Below, one piece after another: positions 57,175 to 64,000 of a stretch of DNA of 64,000 nt; the first letter of the stretch is position 1; every line of letters begins with the position of its first letter. The stretch lies in assembly GCA_022984795.1 (NCBI GenBank), contig JALIHJ010000006.1:186001-250000 (forward strand), in the 5' to 3' direction. The notes beneath the pieces were generated by a model. That model did not search any database, was not told the DNA's origin, and saw only the letters and a list, made by a program, of their open reading frames with translations. The DNA is from Fabrea salina (taxonomy: Eukaryota > Ciliophora > Heterotrichea > Heterotrichida > Fabreidae). The position numbers and the translations under genes were made by a program.

Positions 57175-57873
57175 TTAAAGCTCGCATTTCGGACTATTGG
57201 GGTCGATCGTAGTCAAGTCTAGTTCCCAAGCTGGTCCTTGTGTAGAAGTCAGGTGTGCACTTCTAAGGTACTTTCCCCTCACTGTAGTTGGTTTTAGGTC
57301 CACTAGTTTTTCAACTATAGCCCGCATGTTCACCATCAAAGCTTCGTCTGTAAAACTTACTTTGCCCAAAAGCGAGTGCACAATGCCTCCTACGTCTACT
57401 CTGAACTGCACTTGTCCTTGCTTGAGTTTGCCAATGGCTTCTTTGAGTTCTTCTCGAGGAATTACTGTTCCGAACTTCAGGGCAGGCATCAGTCCTCTGG
57501 GGCCTAGAATCCTTCCTAGAGGTTTGATGGAGTCCAGCATTTCTTGTGTGGCCAAAGCTTTTTCGAAGTTTAGCTTGCCTTCTTTAACTTCTTCAATGAG
57601 TTCTTCCCCAGCAAGGTCAGCTCCTGCTTCCATGGCTTCTTCTTTAAAAAGACTTGAAGTAAACACTGCCACTCGCACTTGCTTGCCCAGTCCTGCCGGC
57701 ATTGCACATGACCCCCTTACTAGTTGGTCGCCTTTTTTGGGGTCTACGTTAAGACGCACTGATATTTCAACTGACTCGTCAAAAGGAGCTATAGCGTACG
57801 CCCTTACTAAGGACAAGGCTTCTCTTGGTGTATAGGTAACAGCACACCTTTTAACTAAACCTGCTAAAGCCAT
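57175..57873 (-). CDS. bacterial-type ribosomal protein uL1, probably mitochondrial
   Basis: 232 aa. It matches bacterial/organellar L1: YAIAPFDESVEISVRLNVDPKKGDQLVRGS, VRVAVFTSSL, the hallmark KPLGRILGPRGLMPALKFGTV and VDVGGIVHSLLGKVSF. The start region (MALAGLVKRCAVTYT) is short and could act as a mitochondrial targeting peptide. The cytosolic eukaryotic uL1 (RPL10A) lacks this LGRILGPRGLMP form. It regulates exit-site tRNA release. Confidence 0.92.
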   Translation of the reverse strand: MALAGLVKRCAVTYTPREALSLVRAYAIAPFDESVEISVRLNVDPKKGDQLVRGSCAMPAGLGKQVRVAVFTSSLFKEEAMEAGADLAGEELIEEVKEGKLNFEKALATQEMLDSIKPLGRILGPRGLMPALKFGTVIPREELKEAIGKLKQGQVQFRVDVGGIVHSLLGKVSFTDEALMVNMRAIVEKLVDLKPTTVRGKYLRSAHLTSTQGPAWELDLTTIDPNSPKCEL

Positions 57874-57904
57874 TTGGTTAATTTCTAAATCGTACAGTAT
57901 TTAC

Positions 57905-59788
57905 TTAGGACTCTTTATCAAAATTGACCAAAAACTTAACTCCTGAAGAGGTAGGTTTGGCAGGTTTGTACTGAAAAGCAGGGTAAAGTGGGCCTTCGGG
58001 CAAGGAAGAGTAAACTTCGCCTTGGGGACTGTTAGTAGTGAAAACAGTCAAGGATCCACTGTCAACGTCTAAAACTACTTTTACTTTGACTGCACCCCTC
58101 ACAAAAAAGTTACTCACTTCCACTCCGTAGACTTGTCTTCCTTTAGGAGGCACTACTCCTACCTTAAACACACTTGACTCGTTCACTGCGAAAATAGCAT
58201 TGTTCATTAGCTTAAGTTCCCAAGTGTACTTTCCAAAGGTGTAGGGGTTGTTCGCAACTACTGTGCCTCCTCTGTCAAACTGGACCCACTTTTCGTTAGC
58301 TCTGTTAATCATAGTTGCGTGCATTCCACAAGTGTTGGGGTCAATCCGCTGCACATCGTGTGTGCTTATGCTAGTTACTTCACTCCAATCTCCTTTTTGC
58401 CCGCCTAACTCTGCACAGACTCTAAAGCGGTAAGTGGTCTTTGGAAGCAAGTCTGTGATTATGCAGGTGTGGGCAGGTCCTTTGTAGACTTGTCTGAACT
58501 GTTCGACGTTGTTAATTTTGCTTCCAATGCCGTACTCCAGAATGTACTCTAAGTCTGAGTCAAGTCTTGAACAGTGAGTCCAAGAAACCTGAATGGAAGT
58601 GGTGCTTTGGAGTTTTTTGCAAAATGAACGAGGAACTAAGGGGTTGTCTTCTAGGATAGACAAGTCCCGAAGTCTTGTAGGAGTTGAAGACCTGTTACTA
58701 GTTTTTGGGGTGGTTGACTTGCGGTCTTCAGACTTATCGAAGTAGAAGTACTCTTGGTTGAGTGACTTGAGTTTTTTGAAGTTTTTAGGGTAGCTGCTTC
58801 GAGGGGACTTATTGAGGTTACTAAGTACTGAGTCTCTGGGGGAGCTTCTGAAAAAGGACTCTTGAAACTTAAAGTTAACTTTTTCTAAAGCTTGGTACAA
58901 GCACGAAAAGTCCAGGTGGCCAGGCAAACTAGTGTTTAGGAGTGTTTCGGGTACTTCTTCTTTTTCAAGGCCTTCTTCGATTTTTCCACTTAAGTACCTC
59001 AGGTGCTTAAAAAGGACTGAGGGAGAGAACTTGGAAGCAGTTTGCAGAAGCAACACAATAGAGTTAATCTTAGACTGGTGTTTCTGAAGGGCTTCTTGTT
59101 GGCAGTCAATTTCTTTGATTTTCTTTTCTTTAGAGTGATTCAAGTCATCAAGGATTTCTTCTTCCTTCAAGTTGAGTTGTTCCCTAAAAGCGCCAAAAGC
59201 CTGCTTGATGTTGCCTTGGGCTACTTCAAAGTTGTTTTGTAAGTTGTGCATGTGTTCTTTGAGTTTGTTGAGTCGGACTGAGGTTTGTTTAGAAGTGAGT
59301 GTGAGTTTGTTTTCTTTAGAGTTGAGTTCATGCCAAATGTTTTCCATTCCTTCTTCTAAACTCAACACAGGGTGTTCTTGGTGGTCTTTCAAGCACCTTT
59401 CACAGAGACCTTCCCACTCCTCCGTGCAGAACTGAGTCAGCAGCAACCCATGTTCTTCACACCTGTCTTCTGAGTCAAAAGTGTACTTCTCCAAAGGCAC
59501 TACTGAGTGTTGTCGGTAGATCCCTAAAGAGTGCAAATGTGCTGAACAGTCTTTGCAAAGCAGAGCCTTGCAGGTCTTGCAGTTGTACTTTATACTGCGC
59601 ATTTCGCACCTTTGGCACTGGGACTCAAACACTGCCTGGGAAAAGTGATTGGGAGTGAGGTCTGTGGAAAGTGTTTTTTCGCACAAAGGACAAACTTCTG
59701 AAATATGTATGTCACAAACTGTTTTAAGACAGCACGGAAGAATAAGCGGCATTCCGTAAGAACCTCCGCAAAGCTCGCAGACTTCCAT
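57905..59788 (-). CDS. TRIM-like protein: RING-like, B-box, coiled coil, FN3, SPRY
   Basis: 627 aa. Domains in order: a RING-like Cys/His region (1-45: CELCGG...CCLKTVCDIHISEVCPLC), two B-box-like regions (about 58-100 and 105-150: CEEHGLLLTQFCTEEWEGLCERC), a coiled coil (150-260), an FN3 domain (about 395-485, TSIQVSWTHCSRLDSDLEYIL; TYRFRVCAELGGQKGDWSE) and a C-terminal SPRY/B30.2-like part (TWELKLMNNAIFAVNESSVFKVGVV). This is the class I TRIM layout (MID1-like), linking ubiquitin ligases to microtubules. The RING lacks some standard spacing. Confidence 0.8.
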   Translation of the reverse strand: MEVCELCGGSYGMPLILPCCLKTVCDIHISEVCPLCEKTLSTDLTPNHFSQAVFESQCQRCEMRSIKYNCKTCKALLCKDCSAHLHSLGIYRQHSVVPLEKYTFDSEDRCEEHGLLLTQFCTEEWEGLCERCLKDHQEHPVLSLEEGMENIWHELNSKENKLTLTSKQTSVRLNKLKEHMHNLQNNFEVAQGNIKQAFGAFREQLNLKEEEILDDLNHSKEKKIKEIDCQQEALQKHQSKINSIVLLLQTASKFSPSVLFKHLRYLSGKIEEGLEKEEVPETLLNTSLPGHLDFSCLYQALEKVNFKFQESFFRSSPRDSVLSNLNKSPRSSYPKNFKKLKSLNQEYFYFDKSEDRKSTTPKTSNRSSTPTRLRDLSILEDNPLVPRSFCKKLQSTTSIQVSWTHCSRLDSDLEYILEYGIGSKINNVEQFRQVYKGPAHTCIITDLLPKTTYRFRVCAELGGQKGDWSEVTSISTHDVQRIDPNTCGMHATMINRANEKWVQFDRGGTVVANNPYTFGKYTWELKLMNNAIFAVNESSVFKVGVVPPKGRQVYGVEVSNFFVRGAVKVKVVLDVDSGSLTVFTTNSPQGEVYSSLPEGPLYPAFQYKPAKPTSSGVKFLVNFDKES

Positions 59789-59794
59789 TTTAAA

Positions 59795-61369
59795 TTAACG
59801 AACATTCATAAAACCACTAGAGCGAATAGCGTTAGAACTGGAACGGAAGTTGAGGTGCTTTCTGGACATAAGTCCACTGCTTGAGGAGTGTTTGGCCAGT
59901 GAAGTAGTAGTTTGCATCTGACTGACGTTAGGTTGTTCTTTCTGTTGGGTTTCTTGTTTGCGTAGTTTGCGAGTTTCTTCGACAGAAGAAGGCACAATCG
60001 AGATTCCTTCTAGTTCTGCAGTGTGCATGAAGTACCCATAAACAGTGCTCATTCTGTAGTTGTGGTTTGGCTTTTTAATAGTGTTTTCGTCAGAAAGGTC
60101 TTTGTTCTTGAACTTAGTAAAAGGGTTGCAGTTGTTGGGTTTTTGAGTAACAGGCCGTTCTATGTACTGTAAAGGAAAGTGTTCTTTTGAGTTTGGAGGG
60201 GGTTCGTTGCTTACGTCAGAACACACGTACTTGTCTAGGGGTTTGGAGTACTTGTGAGAGAGTTTTAGTTTGGTTTGGGAGGTGTTGGAAGGGTTGGGGT
60301 TGTAGCCTTCTTTCTGCTCCCAGTAAGACTTTAAGTTAGAAGTAAACTTAGGAAGTTCTTTGCCGTGGACTCCAATGGTTGTCTTAGAAAAAGTTCTTAG
60401 GTTGTACTCGTTGTCTGCTTGCTTGCGGGCTTGTTTAAGTTTTTTTTGAGTCAAAAAGTTTGAGTCTTCAGGAATAATGCTTATTAAGTGGGACTCCCTT
60501 TCAAAGAGTTTTTGGTCCTTAGTTTTGTGGTCGTAGTTAACTTTAGACTGGAGTTCACTCAGCATCTGTTGTTTGCGGTTCTTTTCAAGTAGGGTTTGAG
60601 TGTTTATTTGGGGTGCAGGGTTGTAGTTGGTTGAGAGTTGTTTGCTAGTGTCTTTTAAGTCACTTGGTGGTTTCAAGCCTGCTTTGAGTCTAGCTTTTTG
60701 TTTTTGAGAGTCTAGTTTTTCAGTTTTAGTTTTGAAAGAAGGATTTTCTACTCTGAAGTCTGACCTTACTTCCTTGTGGAAGTTAACAGGCAGTGCTTTG
60801 TAAGTGTTTTCTATGCACTGCTGGAGGTCTTTTAAGTTTTCTTTTTTTCTGAGTTCCACTAGTTCTTTTCTAGTCTTAATTAAAGGCGAAGTTTGGGACT
60901 TTGGATAAGTTGCAAGCAGTTTCGAGTAGTCGTCGCCCACTATGTGGCCTCTTGCCTGGAGAATCCTTGGGTGCTCCAAAGACCCGTATTCGTCTAGGCC
61001 AAAAAGGTACTTGTTTAAGTCTCCTTTCCTAACAGCATCTAAAGCAGCTGCTTTTTCGGACTCAGAGAGTTTGCCTTTTCCTTCTTTATCGAACAGTTTG
61101 GATACAAAGTAGTCAGTGCTTCCTACCACTCCGTCTCCGTCTATGTCGTATGAAATGTGGGGAACCTGAGTTAGTTTTGCCTGTACGTCTCTCCAAGTTT
61201 TGACGCTGGGTGCTTTTGACCAGGACTTTGGGATTTTTGTGGACTTGATCAAGTCAGTTGTAGGTTGCTTTACGAATTTGGGTTCTCCGTGCTTATTGAA
61301 GTAAACTGTGCGGTGGCCAGACAGTGGGTTTTCAGGGGAGGTTTCGTTGGAGTCTTTAAAAGTTTTCAT
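59795..61369 (-). CDS. EF-hand protein with long disordered tail
   Basis: 524 aa from the ATG at 61369, chosen because it faces the ADAT2 ATG 7 bp away and 35 upstream codons would lie inside ADAT2. An EF-hand pair is at about 75-115 (YDIDGDGVVGSTDYFVSKLF then DKEGKGKLSESEKAA); the first loop is canonical and the second is close. From 180 on it is basic and disordered with many Lys, Gln, Asn and Ser. Known ciliary or cytoskeletal EF-hand proteins have similar layouts. No precise homologue recognised. Confidence 0.75.
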   Translation of the reverse strand: MKTFKDSNETSPENPLSGHRTVYFNKHGEPKFVKQPTTDLIKSTKIPKSWSKAPSVKTWRDVQAKLTQVPHISYDIDGDGVVGSTDYFVSKLFDKEGKGKLSESEKAAALDAVRKGDLNKYLFGLDEYGSLEHPRILQARGHIVGDDYSKLLATYPKSQTSPLIKTRKELVELRKKENLKDLQQCIENTYKALPVNFHKEVRSDFRVENPSFKTKTEKLDSQKQKARLKAGLKPPSDLKDTSKQLSTNYNPAPQINTQTLLEKNRKQQMLSELQSKVNYDHKTKDQKLFERESHLISIIPEDSNFLTQKKLKQARKQADNEYNLRTFSKTTIGVHGKELPKFTSNLKSYWEQKEGYNPNPSNTSQTKLKLSHKYSKPLDKYVCSDVSNEPPPNSKEHFPLQYIERPVTQKPNNCNPFTKFKNKDLSDENTIKKPNHNYRMSTVYGYFMHTAELEGISIVPSSVEETRKLRKQETQQKEQPNVSQMQTTTSLAKHSSSSGLMSRKHLNFRSSSNAIRSSGFMNVR

Positions 61370-61376
61370 TATAGTA
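61370..61376. promoter_or_regulatory. 7-bp bidirectional start-to-start gap (TATAGTA)
   Basis: Divergent ATGs at 61369 (minus) and 61377 (plus) are separated by TATAGTA only. Together with 7634-7640 and 25134-25141 it is one of three gaps of 7-8 bp. The promoter role is inferred. Confidence 0.4.
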
Positions 61377-61874
61377 ATGGAGGGATTCATGAGGAGAGCT
61401 TTGGAGTTAGCAAGCACTGCGATGGAAGAAGGCGAAGTCCCGGTAGCTTGTGTTATTGTGCACAGAGATAACATTATTGCTGAAGCTCACAACCAAACCA
61501 ACTTAACCAAAAACGCCACTAAGCATTGCGAGTTTGTAGCTATAGACAAGGTTACCTCTGAAAGGGGGTCTGAAGTGCTTAGTGAGTGCATTCTTTACGT
61601 GACTTGTGAGCCCTGCATTATGTGTGCTTATGCTTTAAAGCTAGTGGGGATTCAAAAGGTTTACTTTGGGTGCAAGAACGATAAGTTCGGAGGCAACGGG
61701 TCTATTTTAAACATACACGAAGAGTAAGTAGTAACTAGAAACTACGAGTCTATCGGAGGCATTTTTGAAGAAGAAGCTGTTTGGATGTTTAAAGAGTTTT
61801 ATAGCAAAGGAAATCCTAATGGTAAGAACTATTCAGCTCCACCACATAAGCGACACAGACCTTTGCAGAGTTAA
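61377..61874 (+). CDS. ADAT2: tRNA-specific adenosine deaminase catalytic subunit, three exons
   Basis: 155 aa after removing two 15-nt introns (61724-61738, 61822-61836). CDA-fold deaminase: MRRALELASTAMEEGEVPVACVIV, the zinc-binding HCEFVAID (HxE variant of HAE) and PCIMCAYAL (PCxxC), then VYFGCKNDKFGGNGSILNIHEE. Joining gives RNYESIGGIFEEEAVWMFKEF and a basic tail ending NPN-APPHKRHR, as in eukaryotic ADAT2. With ADAT3 it converts A34 to inosine in tRNA anticodons. Its TAA overlaps the convergent cyclo-ligase stop in TTAA. Confidence 0.93.
61724..61738 (+). other. 15-nt intron GTAAGTAGTAACTAG
   Basis: Phase 2, with TAA read at the donor when retained. Removal joins IHEE to RNYESIGG in the deaminase. 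Confidence 0.92.
61822..61836 (+). other. 15-nt intron GTAAGAACTATTCAG without in-frame stop
   Basis: Phase 1. It has the GTAA start and A at position 10 but ends CAG rather than TAG. Unlike the other eight it contains no stop in any reading compatible with retention: an unspliced message would insert GKNYSA in place of A. Splicing gives the NPNAP tail seen in ADAT2 proteins. Confidence 0.65.
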
Positions 61875-62443
61875 CCACTTAAATAACTACCGACTTCTGT
61901 GACAATAGCGTTCAAACCAACATCTGAAGTCTCTGTAGGTATCCTGTCAACTTCTTGGCAAGAAAAAGCCAGGCCTATTTTAAAGACTTGGTTGTACTTT
62001 TGAAAAGTTCTGTCGTAGTACCCTCCTCCGTAGCCTATTCTCATAAGCCTGTTGTCGAAGCCGAGCAAAGGGGTAAGTATTACGTCTGGAACCACTTCTG
62101 GGAAGCTTTGTTCTGGACAAGGAATTCCGAATTTGCCAACTTTTAGAGAGTGTTCTTGGCAGTCCCACTCCCTAAAAACCAAAGAAGACCTAGTTGCCTT
62201 AACAACTGGAAGACTTACTCTGAAGCCTTTCTGCTTCAATAATTTTAATACGAATTTGCAGTCGAACTCAGAATCGAGTGGGTAGAACCCCCCAATAACA
62301 CTGTCAGGAGGAATCCTAGACAACAACTCCGGGAGTACTATTTCCTCCAAGTTCTGATAGTATTTTTCTATGTTAACTTTTTCTTGCCAGCACTTAGCTC
62401 TTCTAACTTTAAGTTCTTTCCTCAAATCTCTTTTAAGTTCCAT
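61871..62443 (-). CDS. MTHFS: 5-formyltetrahydrofolate cyclo-ligase
   Basis: 190 aa. Motifs: a basic N-terminal helix LRKELKVRRAKCW (ATP site), IGGFYPLDSEFDCKFVLKLLKQKGFRVSLPVV, then VPDVILTPLLGFDNRLMRIGYGGGYYDRTF, where the GYGGGYYDR loop is the family hallmark. It converts 5-formyl-THF to 5,10-methenyl-THF with ATP. Length is typical (about 190-200). The neighbour ADAT2 is convergent and overlaps its stop by 3 bp. Confidence 0.94.
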   Translation of the reverse strand: MELKRDLRKELKVRRAKCWQEKVNIEKYYQNLEEIVLPELLSRIPPDSVIGGFYPLDSEFDCKFVLKLLKQKGFRVSLPVVKATRSSLVFREWDCQEHSLKVGKFGIPCPEQSFPEVVPDVILTPLLGFDNRLMRIGYGGGYYDRTFQKYNQVFKIGLAFSCQEVDRIPTETSDVGLNAIVTEVGSYLSG

Positions 62444-62462
62444 TAACTAAATTCAAATATAA

Positions 62463-63236
62463 ATGCAGGAGCTTTCAAGCGACTTAGAGCAAGAAATTAA
62501 GCAACTTTGTCAGCACAAAGAACAGTGCGTGCAACAAGGAGACTACTTACAAGCCGAAAAAATCTTTAAAAGGATAAAAAGCTTACAAAAGCAATCTTCA
62601 CAGCAAAAGAAACACCAACTCAAAGCAAAACAAGACCAAGAAACTGAAGACGCAAAACACCAAGAACACCAGTTCTGGAAAAACTTCAACCAGCAATGGG
62701 AACAAGTTACTCAAAAGTTCCAGCACGACTTCCAACTCCACTTTGAGCAAACCAAGCAGAAACAAGCCACTGAGTTCCAAAACTTTAAAAGAAACCTAGA
62801 AACTACCATACCTCTGAAGCCCAAACCCCTTTCAAAGAAACTCGAGTTCATCAAGTGCAGAGACAAAGCTATCAAGCAAGAAGACTACAAAACTGCCCAC
62901 TACTACTCGCAAGAAATCAAAGCTTGTGAAGAACAAGAACTCAAAATAGCAGAAGAGTCCCGCAGAAGACAAATTGAGTCAGCCCTTGAAAAAAAAGCCA
63001 TGCAACAAAAAAACGAACTTGAAGCCTTCAAAGAAAAAACGCGGCGCCAGTTTGACGAAATTAAAAAAAAGAGAGAAAGCGAAATGGAAAAAGCTAGCAA
63101 GAAAATAGTTAACTCCCAAAAGGTCTTAGAAAGAGCCCAGTCTTACGAAAAAAACTTTGCAGAGGGAAGTCTTAAGAACCCAACAGCTAGCAGGGTTTTC
63201 TCAGGTAGAAACACTCCTTTGTCTAAAACTGAATAA
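62463..63236 (+). CDS. coiled-coil protein with UVR-like helix pairs
   Basis: 257 aa. Lys/Glu/Gln-rich coiled coil with two short UVR-like helix hairpins: CVQQGDYLQAEKIFKRIKSLQKQ near 20-42 and AIKQEDYKTAHYYSQEIKACEEQE near 140-163. The C-terminus is disordered and Ser/Thr-rich. Such repeats occur in ciliary and basal-body coiled-coil proteins, but I do not recognise a family. Divergent from the cyclo-ligase gene, 19 bp between starts. Confidence 0.7.
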   Translation: MQELSSDLEQEIKQLCQHKEQCVQQGDYLQAEKIFKRIKSLQKQSSQQKKHQLKAKQDQETEDAKHQEHQFWKNFNQQWEQVTQKFQHDFQLHFEQTKQKQATEFQNFKRNLETTIPLKPKPLSKKLEFIKCRDKAIKQEDYKTAHYYSQEIKACEEQELKIAEESRRRQIESALEKKAMQQKNELEAFKEKTRRQFDEIKKKRESEMEKASKKIVNSQKVLERAQSYEKNFAEGSLKNPTASRVFSGRNTPLSKTE

Positions 63237-63248
63237 TTTTCCTATACA

Positions 63249-64000
63249 TTAATCAAAAAGGTGTATTCCAAACAACTCGTAAGGGTCACAGTGCATCTCT
63301 CTAGTGGAAATTGAATCTATTGCTTGGATGTCTTCTTGTGTGAGCTCAAGACTTGCACTGTCTAAGTAGTGCCTCATAGTGTCTAGGCAAACACACTTCA
63401 CAATCGGAGCACAGCCTTTAACTAGACACCACTTCAAAAGCACCTGGGCAGGGGTTTTGTGGTGTTTCTGGGCTACTTCTGCAAGGGTCTCGTCATCAAT
63501 AACTCTTTTGTGGCTAGAAAGCCCATGGATATCTCTATAGGCACAAGGCACCACTCCAAGCTTTTTGCAGAAGTCCACTAGTTTGCTTCTAGGCAAGTAA
63601 GGAGTTACTTCTATCTGGTTGACTATCGGAGGAATCCTTGCGTAACTCATCATGTCGTTTAGCAAAGCTACGGTCCAGTTACAAACTCCTACGTGCCTTA
63701 CAAGTTTGAGTTCAACTAACTCCTCCATTTGACTCCAAACTGCTTGCAAAGGGAACTGGTCTAACTCCACTTCTCCAAACTCAACCTTAGGTGGGTCTTG
63801 GTCATCGTACTTCAAAGCTAAGGGCCAATGTAACAAATACAAGTCTAGATAGTCTACTTTCAGGCGCTTCAAAGAGTTGATGCAGGCTTGCTTCACGTCT
63901 CTATAGTGAGAAGGCCACACTTTGCTAGTTAAAAAGAGCTGGTCGCGTGAAACCACTTGACTCTTGAAAATGTGAGCCAGAGTGTCTCCTATGATAGCTT
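63249..64000 (-). CDS. aldo-keto reductase, 5' end cut by the window edge
   Basis: The last 250 residues are visible; the frame stays open to 64000, so the N-terminus with the catalytic Asp/Tyr lies outside. Seen: REDLF-like SRDQLFLTSKVWPSHYRDVKQACINSLKRLKVDYLDLYLLHWP (AKR signature 2 with the active-site His in LLHWP), VRHVGVCNWTVALL, NQIEVTPYLPR and a C-terminal LELTQEDIQAIDSI. The NADPH-binding motif in the third signature is changed (PIVKCVCLDTMR instead of PIPKSxxxxR), so cofactor affinity may differ. Confidence 0.9.
   Translation of the reverse strand, partial: AIIGDTLAHIFKSQVVSRDQLFLTSKVWPSHYRDVKQACINSLKRLKVDYLDLYLLHWPLALKYDDQDPPKVEFGEVELDQFPLQAVWSQMEELVELKLVRHVGVCNWTVALLNDMMSYARIPPIVNQIEVTPYLPRSKLVDFCKKLGVVPCAYRDIHGLSSHKRVIDDETLAEVAQKHHKTPAQVLLKWCLVKGCAPIVKCVCLDTMRHYLDSASLELTQEDIQAIDSISTREMHCDPYELFGIHLFD

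Noticed and set aside
57197-57835. 212-codon open frame opposite the uL1 gene
   Set aside because: Long but low in domain content and Ser/Pro-rich, mirrored by the highly conserved uL1 on the other strand; a shadow frame.
1-64000. Stop-codon reassignment (TAA/TAG = Gln or TGA = Trp) as in other ciliates
   Set aside because: Conserved frames end cleanly at TAA/TAG and none is broken by in-frame TGA, so no reassignment is needed in this window.
1-64000. Bacterial operon interpretation because of tight spacing
   Set aside because: GT-AG introns, NMT, UBA5, PIG-L, PHD, TFIIF, POLE3 and DENN genes are eukaryotic; no Shine-Dalgarno sequences precede starts.
1-64000. Mobile elements, virus-like elements, CRISPR arrays, telomeric repeats
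   Set aside because: No transposase, integrase, reverse transcriptase, capsid-like frame, spaced repeats or end repeats found.

Overview
The window looks like macronuclear DNA of a heterotrich-type ciliate (the group of Stentor, Fabrea, Blepharisma and Climacostomum). The reasons are: eukaryotic housekeeping genes packed almost without gaps on both strands; nine introns that are each exactly 15 nt long (GTAA...AG with an A at position 10); ciliary and secretory-granule proteins; and open frames that read with TGG as the only Trp codon and CAA/CAG as the only Gln codons, so no stop codon is reassigned. About 54 protein genes fill the 64 kb. I saw no rRNA, tRNA, transposon, virus-like element, CRISPR array or telomeric repeat. 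No stretch above 300 bases is gene-free; the largest gaps are 5318-5445 (128 bp) and 57059-57174 (116 bp), both A/T-rich with nothing recognisable. Genus assignment is inference.

Layout. 1-6.8 kb: RNA/DNA-related genes (RING-less CNOT4-like, PADR1-SAP protein, LLPH-like, DONSON-like), a CDPK, a NMNAT-like enzyme, a probable extrusome matrix protein and a cystatin. 6.8-16.5 kb: ERD2-like receptor, CCDC81/HU-like protein, a 1025-aa IQ/DUF4378-like protein, a PH-domain protein, a PP2C phosphatase and an Hsp110-type chaperone. 16.5-28.6 kb: kinase, tRNA dihydrouridine synthase, MATE transporter, UBA5, thioredoxin-fold membrane protein, Vps39/Vps3-like protein, N-myristoyltransferase head-to-head with a predicted myristoylated protein, PIG-L and a divergent DEAD-box protein. 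28.6-40.3 kb: a 2114-aa surface protein, a PHD protein, a secreted protein and a receptor with two Venus-flytrap domains. 40.3-50.6 kb: IQ protein, TFIIF-alpha, a pepsin-like protein lacking its first catalytic Asp, three START-like genes in tandem, a membrane-anchored propeller protein, a POLE3-like histone fold, an ABCG transporter and a PIERCE-like ciliary protein. 50.6-64 kb: DENND4-like protein, an acidic-repeat/propeller surface protein, mitochondrial-type uL1, a TRIM-like protein, EF-hand protein, ADAT2, 5-formyl-THF cyclo-ligase, a coiled-coil protein and an aldo-keto reductase cut by the window edge.

The most striking property is compaction. Divergent start codons can be 7-10 bp apart, convergent stop codons often share bases (TTAA or CTAA), same-strand neighbours can abut as TAAATG, and every gene end I could check uses TAA or TAG, never TGA. 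Functionally the genes are mostly unrelated housekeeping functions. Loose themes are lipid modification and surface anchoring (N-myristoyltransferase plus four MG-start proteins; PIG-L plus two possible GPI-anchored surface proteins), membrane traffic (ERD2-like, Vps39-like, DENN) and cilia (PIERCE-like, CCDC81-like, IQ and EF-hand proteins).
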